From Azolla caroliniana (Eukaryota; Polypodiophyta), in NCBI GenBank assembly GCA_043228905.1, contig JBHGNT010000002.1, positions 22,754,001-22,818,000 on the forward strand: a stretch of 64,000 bases of DNA. Direction: 5' to 3'. The translations under genes and the position numbers were made by a program. The notes under the pieces were generated by a model. The model made no database searches. It was not told where the DNA came from and saw nothing but the letters and a program-made list of their open reading frames with translations. Shown here piece after piece: positions 8,071 through 17,612 of this stretch. Every line of letters begins with the position of its first letter. Position 1 is the first letter of the stretch.

Positions 8071-10188
8071 CTCTCGGTTTTCGGAACCGAGGGAATCGTA
8101 GTTACGTTCGTGGTTCGGCCGTACCGTCAGAAACTGGACCGAATGGCGCCCGTCTTGGCTTTTGACCCTTGCGTAGGCCGAACCATTGTCCAGCACCTTG
8201 GTCTCCATCCGCGCCGCCGTGATGTACGGCTCTCCCAGTATGACCGGATGCGAAGACGTTTCCTGCACGAAGAACTGCTGGTCGATCTCGACGTCGCCGA
8301 TCTTGACTCGCACATTCGGACAGGCCCCGTGCAGCTCCTCGGTGGCGCGCGTTGCCGCCCTTATTTTCCACCCGTGCTTGGTGTTGATCGGCCATTTGCC
8401 CTTCTTATAGAAGTCCATGGACATCAAGTTGATCTCCGATCCGTGGTCCACCAAAGCTATCACCGGTTCCTGGACATCGCCGATCTTCACCGGGGTTTCC
8501 GTGGTCGCTCGGGCCCAGTGTGGTCTCGAATAGTGGCTTTCCGCCCACTCGTCTCCCAGCGCCATGTCGTCTAGGTGCGTCGTCCGCACTCCCACCGGTC
8601 TTTCCGGTTCTGTCTCCGTCGACAGCCTCTTCCGTTTCACCAAGTCCACGATGGAGTCGTGGAACTCCTTCTTGGCGATTCCCAGCACCTCTCGTAACGA
8701 CAGCTCCACCTTGCTGTCGAGGATCCGTTCCTCCAGGACCTTTCGTAAGTCCGTGGTCCTTTCTATCTCCGTCCCCAGACGGTACCCGCCCTTCTGGGGT
8801 CTATCTTGCGTGCCGGCCCCGCCGGCTTCGTCCCGTCGTGGCCCGGACCAGGTCTCGTATCGTTGTGAGGGCCCGGTCGTCCCGGGTCTCCCCACCCGCT
8901 TCTCTTCTACCAGAGCCTCGTAGTTCTGGCAAGCGGCCTCCACGAAGCCCGTCCTTTCCTCGACCGGGTCGCTCCACCCGGTCATCTCCCGTACCCGTTT
9001 CTCCGCACGGTCCGATTCCTCCCCTTTAAGCCTTGCACCGGCAAGGCCTTCCAGCATCGTCGGCCAGAATCCGGCTCTGCTTTCCCTTCGGGCCTCGCCG
9101 CCCCCGACTCGAATGCCGGCCGACGCCGAGTAGTGGACGGTTTCCGCGTGTCGGGCCGCCGCCTCTTCCATCAACCTTTTCATACCACCTTTCCCGTCGT
9201 TTCGGCTCAGGGCCCTTCGGGTGTCGCTGGCATGCACCCGTCCTTCCCACAGGTACACCACCCTGTCCCTTAGCGCCTCCGCGAAGTCGCCGCAGTCCTT
9301 CCGAATGTGGCCGACTTCATCGCACCACATGCACCTGTTTCCTGCCGCCGGCCGTCGGTCACGAGCCGGTTCGCCTTCTTCCCTTCGGGCCTGCGCGATT
9401 TGGAGGTCCTTTATCGCCTTCGTCAATTCCTCCAGGGCCGCTCCTCCGGTTGAGCCTCTGACTACGCCGGTCGAAGCCGAACTGGTTTCCAACCACTCTC
9501 CGGTCTCTTCCTTTCGCACCCGTGGCGCTGGTTCGAACTTCCTTGCTGCGACCGAGCCCGACCCGGTTACCCCGTTATCCGCCCATTCTCGCCGTTTGTC
9601 GAAACGGCCACAGACTTTCTTGACAGCTGCCCAGTCGGTAGTGAGCCCGTCTTCGGTTTCCAGCAAGAGGCCCACTTGCTCCCGATCCCGCTCATCGACC
9701 GACTTGACAAACAGCAAGACCCGGCTCGTGTCCAGGATGGTTCGGTCGAGCGCCGAAAGGCGCGCAAAGTTTTCCTCGAACTCCCGGAGGAGTGCCGAAG
9801 CGTTTCTTCCCTTCCCCGGGGACTCCACCCATTCCATGAACCTTCGCTTCGAAAGCCGGAGCGCGTCGTCCAGCCCGTATTTCTCTAGGAGCCGACCTTC
9901 GAACTCCTCCCAGGTACGGCTCTCCGCCCGCACCTCGAGCACCTCCGCATGGATGCCCGGCATTGCGACTCGGGGAAATCCGGCAAGACGCCTTTCTTCC
10001 GGAATGTCCCGCATCAACATTTCCGCACCGTAGGACGCCAGATACTTCGTGGCATCCCTCCCATCGAACCGGCCGATCGTGCCGACAACCGCCTCAATAG
10101 CTCTGTCGAGGGCACCGGTGCCCTCGCGCGCGTTTACAATCCGATCCACGGCCGAAGCCATGGCCTCTGCAAGATCCGACCCCCTCAT
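8062..10188 (-). CDS. gag: Gag-protease polyprotein of the young gypsy element
   Basis: The ORF starts at the ATG at 10188 and encodes 708 aa. The N-terminal two fifths is a Ty3/gypsy-type Gag with a helical R-T-W-E-E-F-E...L-L-E-K-Y-G-L-D-D-A segment near residues 91-110. A zinc knuckle, C-M-W-C-D-E-V-G-H-I-R-K-D-C, is at 286-299 (CX2CX4HX4C). A retropepsin-like domain closes the ORF, with V-D-H-G-S near 580-584 and I-L-G-E-P-Y-I near 650. The catalytic D-S/T-G is D-H-G. The frame stays open upstream of the ATG through the primer-binding site and about 18 bases into the LTR. I chose the ATG because the upstream part has no ATG. The stop TAG at 8064-8062 overlaps the proposed frameshift site. 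Gag forms the particle that packages element RNA, and the protease would process the polyprotein. Confidence 0.88.
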   Translation of the reverse strand: MRGSDLAEAMASAVDRIVNAREGTGALDRAIEAVVGTIGRFDGRDATKYLASYGAEMLMRDIPEERRLAGFPRVAMPGIHAEVLEVRAESRTWEEFEGRLLEKYGLDDALRLSKRRFMEWVESPGKGRNASALLREFEENFARLSALDRTILDTSRVLLFVKSVDERDREQVGLLLETEDGLTTDWAAVKKVCGRFDKRREWADNGVTGSGSVAARKFEPAPRVRKEETGEWLETSSASTGVVRGSTGGAALEELTKAIKDLQIAQARREEGEPARDRRPAAGNRCMWCDEVGHIRKDCGDFAEALRDRVVYLWEGRVHASDTRRALSRNDGKGGMKRLMEEAAARHAETVHYSASAGIRVGGGEARRESRAGFWPTMLEGLAGARLKGEESDRAEKRVREMTGWSDPVEERTGFVEAACQNYEALVEEKRVGRPGTTGPSQRYETWSGPRRDEAGGAGTQDRPQKGGYRLGTEIERTTDLRKVLEERILDSKVELSLREVLGIAKKEFHDSIVDLVKRKRLSTETEPERPVGVRTTHLDDMALGDEWAESHYSRPHWARATTETPVKIGDVQEPVIALVDHGSEINLMSMDFYKKGKWPINTKHGWKIRAATRATEELHGACPNVRVKIGDVEIDQQFFVQETSSHPVILGEPYITAARMETKVLDNGSAYARVKSQDGRHSVQFLTVRPNHERNYDSLGSENREDF

Positions 10189-10210
10189 CTTCTGCTCTTC
10201 TGCCGCCTCT

Positions 10211-10228
10211 TTCACGTCGGGTTCACCA
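10211..10228 (-). other. Primer-binding site matching tRNA-Trp
   Basis: In element sense, five bases after the 5' LTR, the sequence TGGTGAACCCGACGTGAA is the exact complement of the last 18 nt, including CCA, of plant nuclear tRNA-Trp as I remember it. Most plant LTR elements use initiator tRNA-Met. The site is in an open frame, but it lies upstream of the first ATG. Confidence 0.72.
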
Positions 10229-10233
10229 AAGGA

Positions 10234-11037
10234 TGTCGAGATATTACGCAAGTGCGTGTGGAATCGAGGCGGGACCGCGGGGGTCTCGAACCAAAGAGCA
10301 AGCGAGGGAGGAGAATGAGAGAGAACCGGCTACGCAGGACCGGGGATACACAAGGACACGGCCCTTCAGCACGGAGAAGCGAACAGACACCGACACAGAC
10401 AGATGCGAACGACTAAATATGTATATTAACAAAATTGCTAACACGATTACAACCCTCGGTGGGGCACAGGTTGGTTACAACCGAACAGGCCGGCGAACAG
10501 ATGCCGATGCCTGTTCGCTTCGACGCACAAACGGGGTAGCAGGTCGGAGGTGCTGCCGGAAGCACTCGGGCGTTCCTCGAAACAGCGCGAGCCTCCTCGG
10601 AACCCTGCACAGAAGCTATGGAGCTCGAGAAGGAAGGAAGCACAGAGAGAGAGAGAGAGAGAGAAGCTCCCAGAAACGGTCCGGCAGCACTTCGTCCTCT
10701 CCGCGCGAGATGCCTGCAACAGCCCTTTCCTCCTCTTTTTATAGCCCGACGAGCAGGCCGTCCTGTCAGCTTTATTCCCTGTCCCTTTTAGACAGGGATC
10801 CGCTCCGTCCTTCACGCGTCCGCGTAGTTACGCCGCCGACTCGTACAGTTCCTTCGCTCGCGCGCGCGACCGAAAAGACTGTTCGCGCGGTCTTCGTCTC
10901 CACTTGTGCTAGGGCCCGTTCCTGCCGATTATCCTCCTAATTCGCTTCCGTGTACAACTTGGAGCTTGCGCGCGTGAAGAACCGGTTCCCATGCCTAGGT
11001 GCACCGAATCCGCCTATGGACGGTTTTCTTCACGACA
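10234..11037 (-). repeat. 5' LTR of the young gypsy element
   Basis: This is the 804-bp partner of 3726-4529, differing near 10315 and 10350. The right end, TTCACGACA, is followed by ACGG, which duplicates the bases left of 3726. The join then continues the host element's pol codons (G-L-L-K-K-G). Confidence 0.93.
10735..10745 (-). promoter_or_regulatory. TATA-like core promoter in the 5' LTR
   Basis: In element sense the LTR contains GCTATAAAAAG at this position, a good match to a plant TATA box. The older copy's LTR has GCTATAAAAG at the equivalent place (near 14180). Transcription would start a few tens of bases further along the element. Confidence 0.6.
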
Positions 11038-12430
11038 ACGGGCTATTGAAGAAAGGGCGTAGGTTCGAGTGGAGGACGGAGCACACGGAGTCGGTACGAA
11101 GACTAAAGGAGGCGCTTACGGTAGCGTCGGCTCTCCGTAAAGCGGTTTACGGCAGGAATGTCCCCATTTGCGTGACAGTGGACACGAGCCCGACCGGGAT
11201 CGGGTGGGTAATCAATCAGGAGGACAAGGACGGCATACGATTCCTCATCCGGTTCGGGGCGAAGGTATTGAGCAAGCGGCAGCAAGGATACGCCCAAGTT
11301 AAGCGCGAGCTTTGGGGTATCATTTCGACAGTCAAGGCCGACAAGGACTATTTGATCGGGATAGAGGTGATCATCGAGACGAACTGCCTGCCGATACTCG
11401 GCATGGTTTCCGGATGCGCAACGCCGGACCTAGCAATGCTCCGATGGATAGCGTACATTAAGTCCCTGAACCCGGAGATACGGCACATCTCCGGAAAGGA
11501 TAACACCATGGCTGACATACTTTTGAGAGCGAGGTTCAACGACGAAGACGAGATGGTTTCAGATGACAAAGAAGTCGGCGAGGACTTCTTCGGGTCGGCT
11601 AACGTAACGACGAGGAAAAGGGACACTCCGGCGCTTAACGAATTCGACAAAAGCAAGTACGACAGGGAGTGGCTCCAAATCGGGAGGTTCCTATGGGCGA
11701 TGACTCCGAACGCAGCGTGGACGAGAGAAGAGGCGAGCCAGGTACGGAAGAAGGCGTACCGATTCTTCCTACAGGATGGGTGCATATGGAGGCACCCAAA
11801 GAAAAGAAATGGCATCCCACTCCGAGTAGTGGCAAAGAAAGAGGAACAGGAGGAACTACTGGCGGCATTTCACGAGAGTCCCTGGGCCGGGCACCGCGGA
11901 ACGTGGGCCACGTTCGGGAAGCTGAAGGAGAAGTACTGGTGGCCGAGGCTGTACCAGGACGTGCAACGGTTCGTAACGACTTGCGAGAGCTGTCAGATGC
12001 ACTCCGTAGTCCGACATCGGGATGAGCTACACCCGACTTACCCGCATGCGGTCCATTTCAAATGGATGGTGGACTTGGTAACGATACTGATGGGAGTAGG
12101 ATAGATGCGATACCTGGTGCATGCACGGGAAGACTTAACGAACCAGGTGGAAGGCCATGCACTCCGTAGTCCGACATCGGGATGAGCTACACCCGACTTA
12201 CCCGCATGCGGTCCATTTCAAGTGGATGGTGGACTTGGTAACGATACTGATGGGAGTAGGATAGATGCGATACCTGGTGCTTGCACGGGAAGACTTAACG
12301 AACCAGGTGGAAGGCCATGCACTGCAGAACAAGACAACTGCGGCGGTATGTCGGTTCCTGATCGAAGAGGTAGTGTGTCGGTACGGGTGCGTCGGGAGGA
12401 TAGTGGCGGACCTGGGAGAGCTGGATGCGT
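11038..12430 (+). pseudogene. RNase H and integrase N-terminal part of pol (older copy)
   Basis: The host pol resumes at G-L-L-K-K-G-R-R-F-E-W after the young insertion. RNase H motifs are recognisable (V-T-V-D-T-S-P-T-G, K-R-E-L-W-G, I-E-T-N and H-I-S-G-K-D), although the third acidic residue is Asn (ETN where the young copy has ETD). The integrase zinc module (H, H, C, C) follows. A TAG near 12103 replaces the Q of the young copy, a change explained by one C-to-T. A 160-bp tandem duplication then breaks the frame. The segment ends at E-L-D-A, at the solo LTR. Confidence 0.85.
12001..12320 (+). repeat. 160-bp tandem duplication inside the integrase
   Basis: 12001-12160 and 12161-12320 are the same 160 bases with two differences that I can see (near 12061/12221 and 12121/12281). 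The junctions share ATGCACT, which suggests slippage or microhomology repair. Because 160 is not a multiple of three, the duplication shifts frame. Both copies carry the TAG stop, so the stop came first. Confidence 0.9.
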
Positions 12431-13137
12431 TGTCGTAGTGTATATCGTACACTACGTGAAAAAGTAAAAATAATATAACCGATTTAATTACATATAAATA
12501 AATAAAATAAGAATATCAAGATATTTATCACGTGCATAGGGCAAGATTTGAACCTTGTACCTCCACGTAAATAAACCCCAACTTTACCATTGTAATAACT
12601 TATCTTTAGTGTTATAAATATAGATTTAATACGCATAAGACATTTATTTACACATACCTTTATTAAAAGCTAAAAATCATGTATTCTTTAGAGTGTAAAT
12701 ATTTTATTTACACGTGCCATTAAAAGTGACTCATGCACATCTAGCGTGCATGAGCCCTATATTTAGGAAATGACAAAGCATCACATGCACATTTAGTGTG
12801 CATGGACACTTTAAGCGAAAAAGCATGAAGCCATGTTTAGCCTCTTCCATCTTTATATAAGGAGGAGAGAAATATGTATAAGGTTGTTGATTAATATAGA
12901 AGAATTGATCAATCTAATATATTCGTGGGATTCACGAATTTTGCCATAAAAAATTACTCTTATAATCTAAATATTGTTTTAAAATACACTAAACTCGTGG
13001 GATTCACGAGATTGCTATCTTACTTCTCTTTCCACTATTCATAACTAGCCTTAAGTTGTATTCCTCTTCCTCCTAGTCCAAAACCTCGGCGGTTCCCACC
13101 CGACTCACGCAATGATCCGGAGCCGAAGGGCTCGACA
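12431..13137 (+). mobile_element. Second solo LTR (TGTCG...CGACA) in the older element
   Basis: A 707-bp AT-rich insert begins TGTCGTAGTG and ends GGCTCGACA. Flanks are GCGT (12427-12430) and GCGC (13138-13141), a 4-bp duplication with one change. Removing it restores E-L-D-A-Q-E in integrase. A TATA-like TTTATATAAGG lies near 12851. It has no coding region. It shares terminal bases and target type with the insert at 1300 but little internal sequence. Confidence 0.76.
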
Positions 13138-13878
13138 GCGCAGGAAGCTGAGGAGTTGTTCGACCGGCTAGGGGTCAAACTCTCCCTCACTATGACGTAC
13201 AATCCGGAGGCGAACGAGAAGGTAGAGCGTGGGCACGGGCCGATCGTAAAGGCGTTGGTGCGTGCATGCAGAGGGCATGTCGAGAATTGGTCGCGGCTCC
13301 TTCCTTATGCACTATGGGCGGACCGAACTACACACAGTTCGGTGATAGGGTTTATGCCGGCAGAGCTGATGTACAGACAAAAGCCGATCATGCCGGTGGA
13401 ACAAACAGTTTCTTCATGGGCGGCGGTAGATTGGAAGGACAAGATGAGCCGAGAGCAGTTGCTGTCGGCGTGGATTCGACAACTCGAGCGGAGGCCAGAG
13501 GACGTGAAACGGGCCGTGGAGAAGCTTCGGTTGGCAAGGTTGAAGAACAAAGGGCGGTTTGACCGGACTCACCGGCTACGAACGTAGAAAATCGAGGAAG
13601 GCGACTGGGTCCTAGTGTATGACAACAGCCTCAACAACCAGCATAGGGCAACGCGGAAGTTTGCACGGAGGTGGTTCGGGCCTTACGTGGTGACAGGCGC
13701 CAACAACAACGGGAGCTACCATCTTGCGGAGCTCGACGGTACAAGGATGGCAATACCGGTAGCGCGGAAGAGGGTCAAAGCATTTAAGAAACGACACGAG
13801 TGCGAGCCGGATCCGGAAAGCATGGACGGCGACGACGGACGGTCCGAGGCGGATGACGATCAGGAAGACGAGGAGTAA
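13138..13878 (+). pseudogene. Integrase C-terminal part of pol (older copy)
   Basis: This aligns with the young pol from A-E-E-L-F-D-R-L-G through the N-P-E-A-N-E-K-V-E-R segment, which carries the third acidic residue, to W-F-G-P-Y and the acidic tail ending at 13878. A TAG at 13585-13587 interrupts it just before K-I-E-E-G-D-W. The second core residue sits before the solo LTR (V-A-D-L-G-E). Confidence 0.84.
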
Positions 13879-13937
13879 AGCATGGACCGGTTTTCTCCAG
13901 CAAGAGCCCAATTTTGGCGCATGCCGGTGGATGCGCA

Positions 13938-14332
13938 GTTAGGTGGGGGCGGATGTCGTGAAGAAAACCGTCCCTAAGCGGAATCCAAGTTTAGCATGTG
14001 TAAACCGGCTCTTACACGCGAGCACACTTTTCGTTGTATAGTAAGTAGGTAGGTACAAGTCGGTAGAGGTGAAATCCTAGGTAGCGCGCATTCAATAGGG
14101 AGAGAATTGAGATGTATCTCTGTCCGAAAAGATAGAGAATTAATGTGATGTAACAGATGATAACGACCTCCCTCCTTGAGCTATAAAAGAGAGGGAGAGG
14201 AATGAAAAGGAGGATCGCGCGTTGGCAAGGAGGAAGTGTTGCTGTAGAACCGAGTGCCGAGATCTCTCTCCCCCAATCGTCGTTCTCTGCGGGTGTCAGG
14301 AGTTTGCTGCCTCTGCTTTGTGGACAACCCGT
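13938..14332 (+). repeat. Polypurine tract and truncated 3' LTR of the older element
   Basis: The polypurine tract GTTAGGTGGGGGCGGA (13938-13953) is followed by an LTR that starts TGTCGTGAAGAAAACC at 13954. It includes a TATA-like GCTATAAAAG near 14180. The LTR is much shorter than 804 bp and stops where another LTR in the opposite orientation begins at 14333. Confidence 0.8.
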
Positions 14333-14969
14333 TGTCGAGGTATTCCTCCCGGATGCGTGGAATGAGGCGGGACCTCAAGGGTCCTGTACCGAAGAGCAAG
14401 AGAGAAAGGAAAAGAGACCCACTAGGTGCGAGCGTAGATTCACAGGGACACGGCCCTTCGACACAAAGACACGAGTGGGACAGCGACACGGAGAGACACG
14501 AATGTATGTATGTATTAACAAAGACAACAACAAGAACACGAAAGCAACAAAACACGAAGTCGGTTACAACCGAACAGGCCGGCGAACAGATGTCGATGCC
14601 TGTTCGTAAACGTACAGAAAGAAAGGAGCAGGTTGGAGGTGCTGCCGGAAGCACTCGGGCATTCCTCAGAGCAGTGCGAGCCTCCCGAAACCTGCACAGA
14701 AAGAAGCTATGGAGTTTGCGAGCCAAAGAGAGAGAGAAGCCTTCGCCCACAAACCGACAGCACTTCGTCCTCGACTCTCCGCGATCCCTTCCTCCTCCTC
14801 GTCTCCCTCCTCTTATAGGCAAAAAGGGAGCCGTTTCCTATTAACTCCCTACCTACCGAATCTGCCTACCTAGGATCTTCTATGTACAACATAAGGCGCA
14901 CGTGCATGAAGAGCCGGTTCCTACGCTCCGGTGCACCGATTCCGCTTGTGGACGGTTTTCTTCACGACA
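14333..14969 (-). repeat. Minus-oriented LTR of the same family without matching flanks
   Basis: The sequence TGTCGAGGTATT...TTCACGACA is a 637-bp diverged relative of the 804-bp LTR. The left flank is CCGT, inside the older element's LTR. The right flank is ACGG, inside a chromovirus RT. Both flanks have the central CG seen at other insertions, but they differ from each other, so this is unlikely to be a simple solo LTR. Confidence 0.8.
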
Positions 14970-17612
14970 ACGGATCAATGGTGTCAGGTTCTTCACGAAG
15001 ATCGACTTACGGGGCATATAACCTCGTACGGATCCGACCAGGAGACGAATGGAAGACCGCGTTTCGCACCAGATATGGGCACTTCGAGTATACGGTCATG
15101 CCGTTCGGCCTCACTAATGCACCGGCAGTCTTCCAGCACATGGCTAATGATATATTCCGAGATCTATTGGATGATTGTTTGATCATCTATTTGGATGATC
15201 TACTGGTTTATTCAAAGACCCAAGAAGAACATGATTCTCATGTACTATTAGTACTAAAACGACTTCGAGAACATGGTCTGTATGCAAAGCTGGAAAAATG
15301 TAGTTTCGGGTGCAACCAAGTGGAATTTCTCGGCTACATCATTTCGTCAGAAGGCATCTCCATGGACCCAGCTAAGGTCAAAACGGTGGTAGAATGGCAG
15401 ACTCCACGTTCGGTGCGGGATGTGCAATGCTTCCTAGGCTTTGCCAATTTTTACCGGAAGTTCATACAAGATTACTCAAAGATCGTTCTACCTCTCACAC
15501 AACTTACCAGGAAGGGACAACTGTTCATTTGGTCTAAAGAAACGGACGTGGCTTTCGAGAATCTTAAAAAGGCATTTACATCGGCTCCAATTCTAGCTCA
15601 TGTCGATCCGGAAAAACCATTTATTATCGAAGCTGACGCATCGGATTTTGCATTGGGGAGCATTCTGTCACAATAGGGGAATGATGAGAAGCTACATCCT
15701 GTGGCTTTTCACTCACGCAAGTTTGACGCCGCCGAAATCAACTACGAAATTCATGATAAGGAGCTATTGGAAATAGTGGATTCTTTTATGCAATGGAGGC
15801 ATTTTCTGGAGGGATCCTCTCATCCGGTCACCGTATTTAGTGACCACAAGAACCTTGCCTACTTTCAGGATGCTCGTGTGTTGAATCGACGTCAAGCTCG
15901 GTGGGCCCACTTCCTCACGCGTTTCGACTTCAAAATTACATATCGTCCGGGGAAGCACCAAGGGAAGGCCGATGCATTATCACGGCGTTTGTACCTAGCA
16001 CCCCGTCCCGGCGAGCCAGCTTTCGATAACCAAAAACAAGTCATCTTGGGACCGGCACGACTACAAGCAACAAAGATCTTTGACATGCCCATGGATTCCC
16101 GCGTTATTGATACCATACGCGAAGACTTGAAGATAGATGCATTTGCCCAAGCTATACTAGCACAAATTGATCCCTCTCGAGCGTTGTGTTCACAGTCGCA
16201 ACCACCAGGCACGGACTATCGGCAATTCAAATACCATGATGGATTACTCTTCTTTAAAGAACTTTTGTATGTTCCTAATGGTTCTTGCCGCCTTCAAGTA
16301 GTACAAAACTGTCATGACACATATGCAGCTGGGCATTTTGGTAGTACTAAAACACTACATTTAGTACAACGATCATTCTGGTGGCCCTGTATGCGACAAT
16401 TTGTCGAGGATTTTGTTCGGACTTGTGATACATGCTGCAGAGCGAAAATGCCAAGGCATCATCCATATGGTTTATTAGAACCATTACCAATTCCAAGCAA
16501 GCCGTGGCAATCCATTGCTCTAGACTTCATCACACATCTTCCAGTCTCTAAAGGGTTCAAAGCGATTCTAACGGTGGTCGATCGATATACGAAGATGGCT
16601 CATTTCTTGCCATGTACTAAGGAGATCTCCAGTGAAGACACTGCCAAAATTGTCATGCGTGAAGTATGTCGGCATCATGGACTTCCCGATAGTATCATCA
16701 GTGATCGTGGACCCCAGTTCGTGTCAAAATTCTAGAAGCACCTTTTTAACATGCTCAAGGTCACTTGTAACCTCTCCTCCGGCTACCACCCATAAACCGA
16801 CGGCCAAGCCGAACAAACCAATCAAACGCTGGAGCAGTATCTGCGGTGCTTTCTTAGCTATCATCAGGATGACTGGGTAGATATTCTCCACTTCGCCGAA
16901 TTTGCCTATAACAACTCTATCCATGCATCCACGAAAGTTACGCCATTTTATGCTTATACGGGATGTCACCCCCGGTGGTGTGTACTTGAAACCCCAGAGG
17001 TGTCCACAAATCCTTGCGCAGAGGATCGTTTGGAAAGGTTACGCAAGATACGAGCGGATTTATCTACTCATCTCCAACAAGCTCAACAAACACACAAGGT
17101 TTATGCGGATCGTCATCGACTCTCATCTAGTTTTAACATTGGAGATCGGGTATGGCTACTCCGACAACACATCAAGACTACTCGCCCATGCGAGAAGTTG
17201 GATTATCGACGATTAGGTCCTTTCCGTATTATCGGAAAGATTAATGATGTCGCTTTTCGTCTTGATCTACCTCCACAACTTCGGATACATCCGGTGTTTC
17301 ATAGTTCTCTCCTCGAACCCTATCAAGAAAGCATCATCCCATGACGTATTACACAGCCTCCACCCCCGATCGAGCTTGAAGATGGACCTGAGTACGAGGT
17401 TGCCGCCATCCTTGATTCCAAGCTTGTTCGCAACAAGCTCTACTATCTAGTCGACTGGCTAGGATATAGTCCCAGCGACCGTACTTGGGAACCGATAGAG
17501 AATGTCACCAATGCTCGTGCTCTTCTTGAAGACTTCCATCTTCAATATCCAGACAAACTGGGTCCTCAATCCAAAACGACTCGTTACACTCGTCGTTTTA
17601 AAGGGGGGATAG
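14970..17612 (+). pseudogene. Chromovirus pol remnant with C-terminal chromodomain
   Basis: A Ty3/gypsy pol begins mid-RT (F-F-T-K-I-D-L-R-G, then A-Y-N-L-V-R-I after a 1-base deletion near 15019). RT has Y-L-D-D at about 15191-15202, then F-L-G-F-A-N-F-Y-R-K-F-I. RNase H has I-E-A-D-A-S-D and D-A-L-S-R-R. Integrase has a zinc module, a D-F-I-T-H-L core and I-S-D-R-G-P-Q. After the I-H-P-V-F-H-S-S segment a chromodomain is present (about 17390-17550: E-Y-E-V-A-A-I-L...D-W-L-G-Y...T-W-E-P-I). Stops at 15674, 16733, about 16793 and 17342 all fit C-to-T or G-to-A changes. The 5' LTR, Gag and protease are absent. The Y-R-K-F-I region looks more like fungal or Tcn1-type chromoviruses than common seed-plant clades, by memory only. 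Confidence 0.85.

Larger units (their letters stand above)
3726..11037 (-). mobile_element. Young complete Ty3/gypsy element, fungal-type RT lineage
   Basis: A 7312-bp minus-strand element is bounded by 804-bp LTRs that I find to differ at only two positions. It has TG...CA ends, a 4-bp ACGG duplication (3722-3725 and 11038-11041), a tRNA-Trp-type primer-binding site, a polypurine tract, an intact Gag-protease ORF and an intact RT-RNase H-integrase ORF. It lies inside the pol gene of an older relative in the opposite orientation. The pol order is RT, RNase H, integrase with a G-P-Y module and no chromodomain. RT features such as P-F-L-D-D-I-P-I-K-G, and the RNase H region, resemble a gypsy group I know mainly from fungi. 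That placement is from memory and needs a phylogeny. It looks recent and potentially autonomous. Confidence 0.92.
1..14332 (+). mobile_element. Older decayed Ty3/gypsy element, nested host copy
   Basis: A plus-strand Ty3/gypsy element enters from the left edge and ends in a truncated 3' LTR at 14332. Its coding parts are colinear with the young minus-strand relative at 3726-11037, so the breaks can be placed. Solo LTRs interrupt it at 1300-2569 and 12431-13137, and the complete young element sits at 3726-11037. Removing the three inserts and one copy of each 4-bp target duplication restores the expected codon context at each junction. Decay includes frameshifts near 2870 and 3240, stops near 12103 and 13585, an in-frame deletion before the protease and a 160-bp tandem duplication. 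It is not autonomous. The 5' LTR lies outside the window. Confidence 0.88.

Noticed and set aside
6633-8165. Long plus-strand open frames opposite the young pol gene (for example 6633-7112, 7356-8165)
   Set aside because: They are antisense to a fully conserved pol ORF in high-GC sequence and have Ser/Arg-rich composition with no motifs.
8520-10033. Plus-strand frames opposite Gag, up to 270 aa
   Set aside because: They are shadows of the Gag-protease ORF, which has the zinc knuckle and protease motifs.
14333-14969. Simple solo LTR
   Set aside because: The flanks CCGT and ACGG do not match and the two sides belong to different elements.
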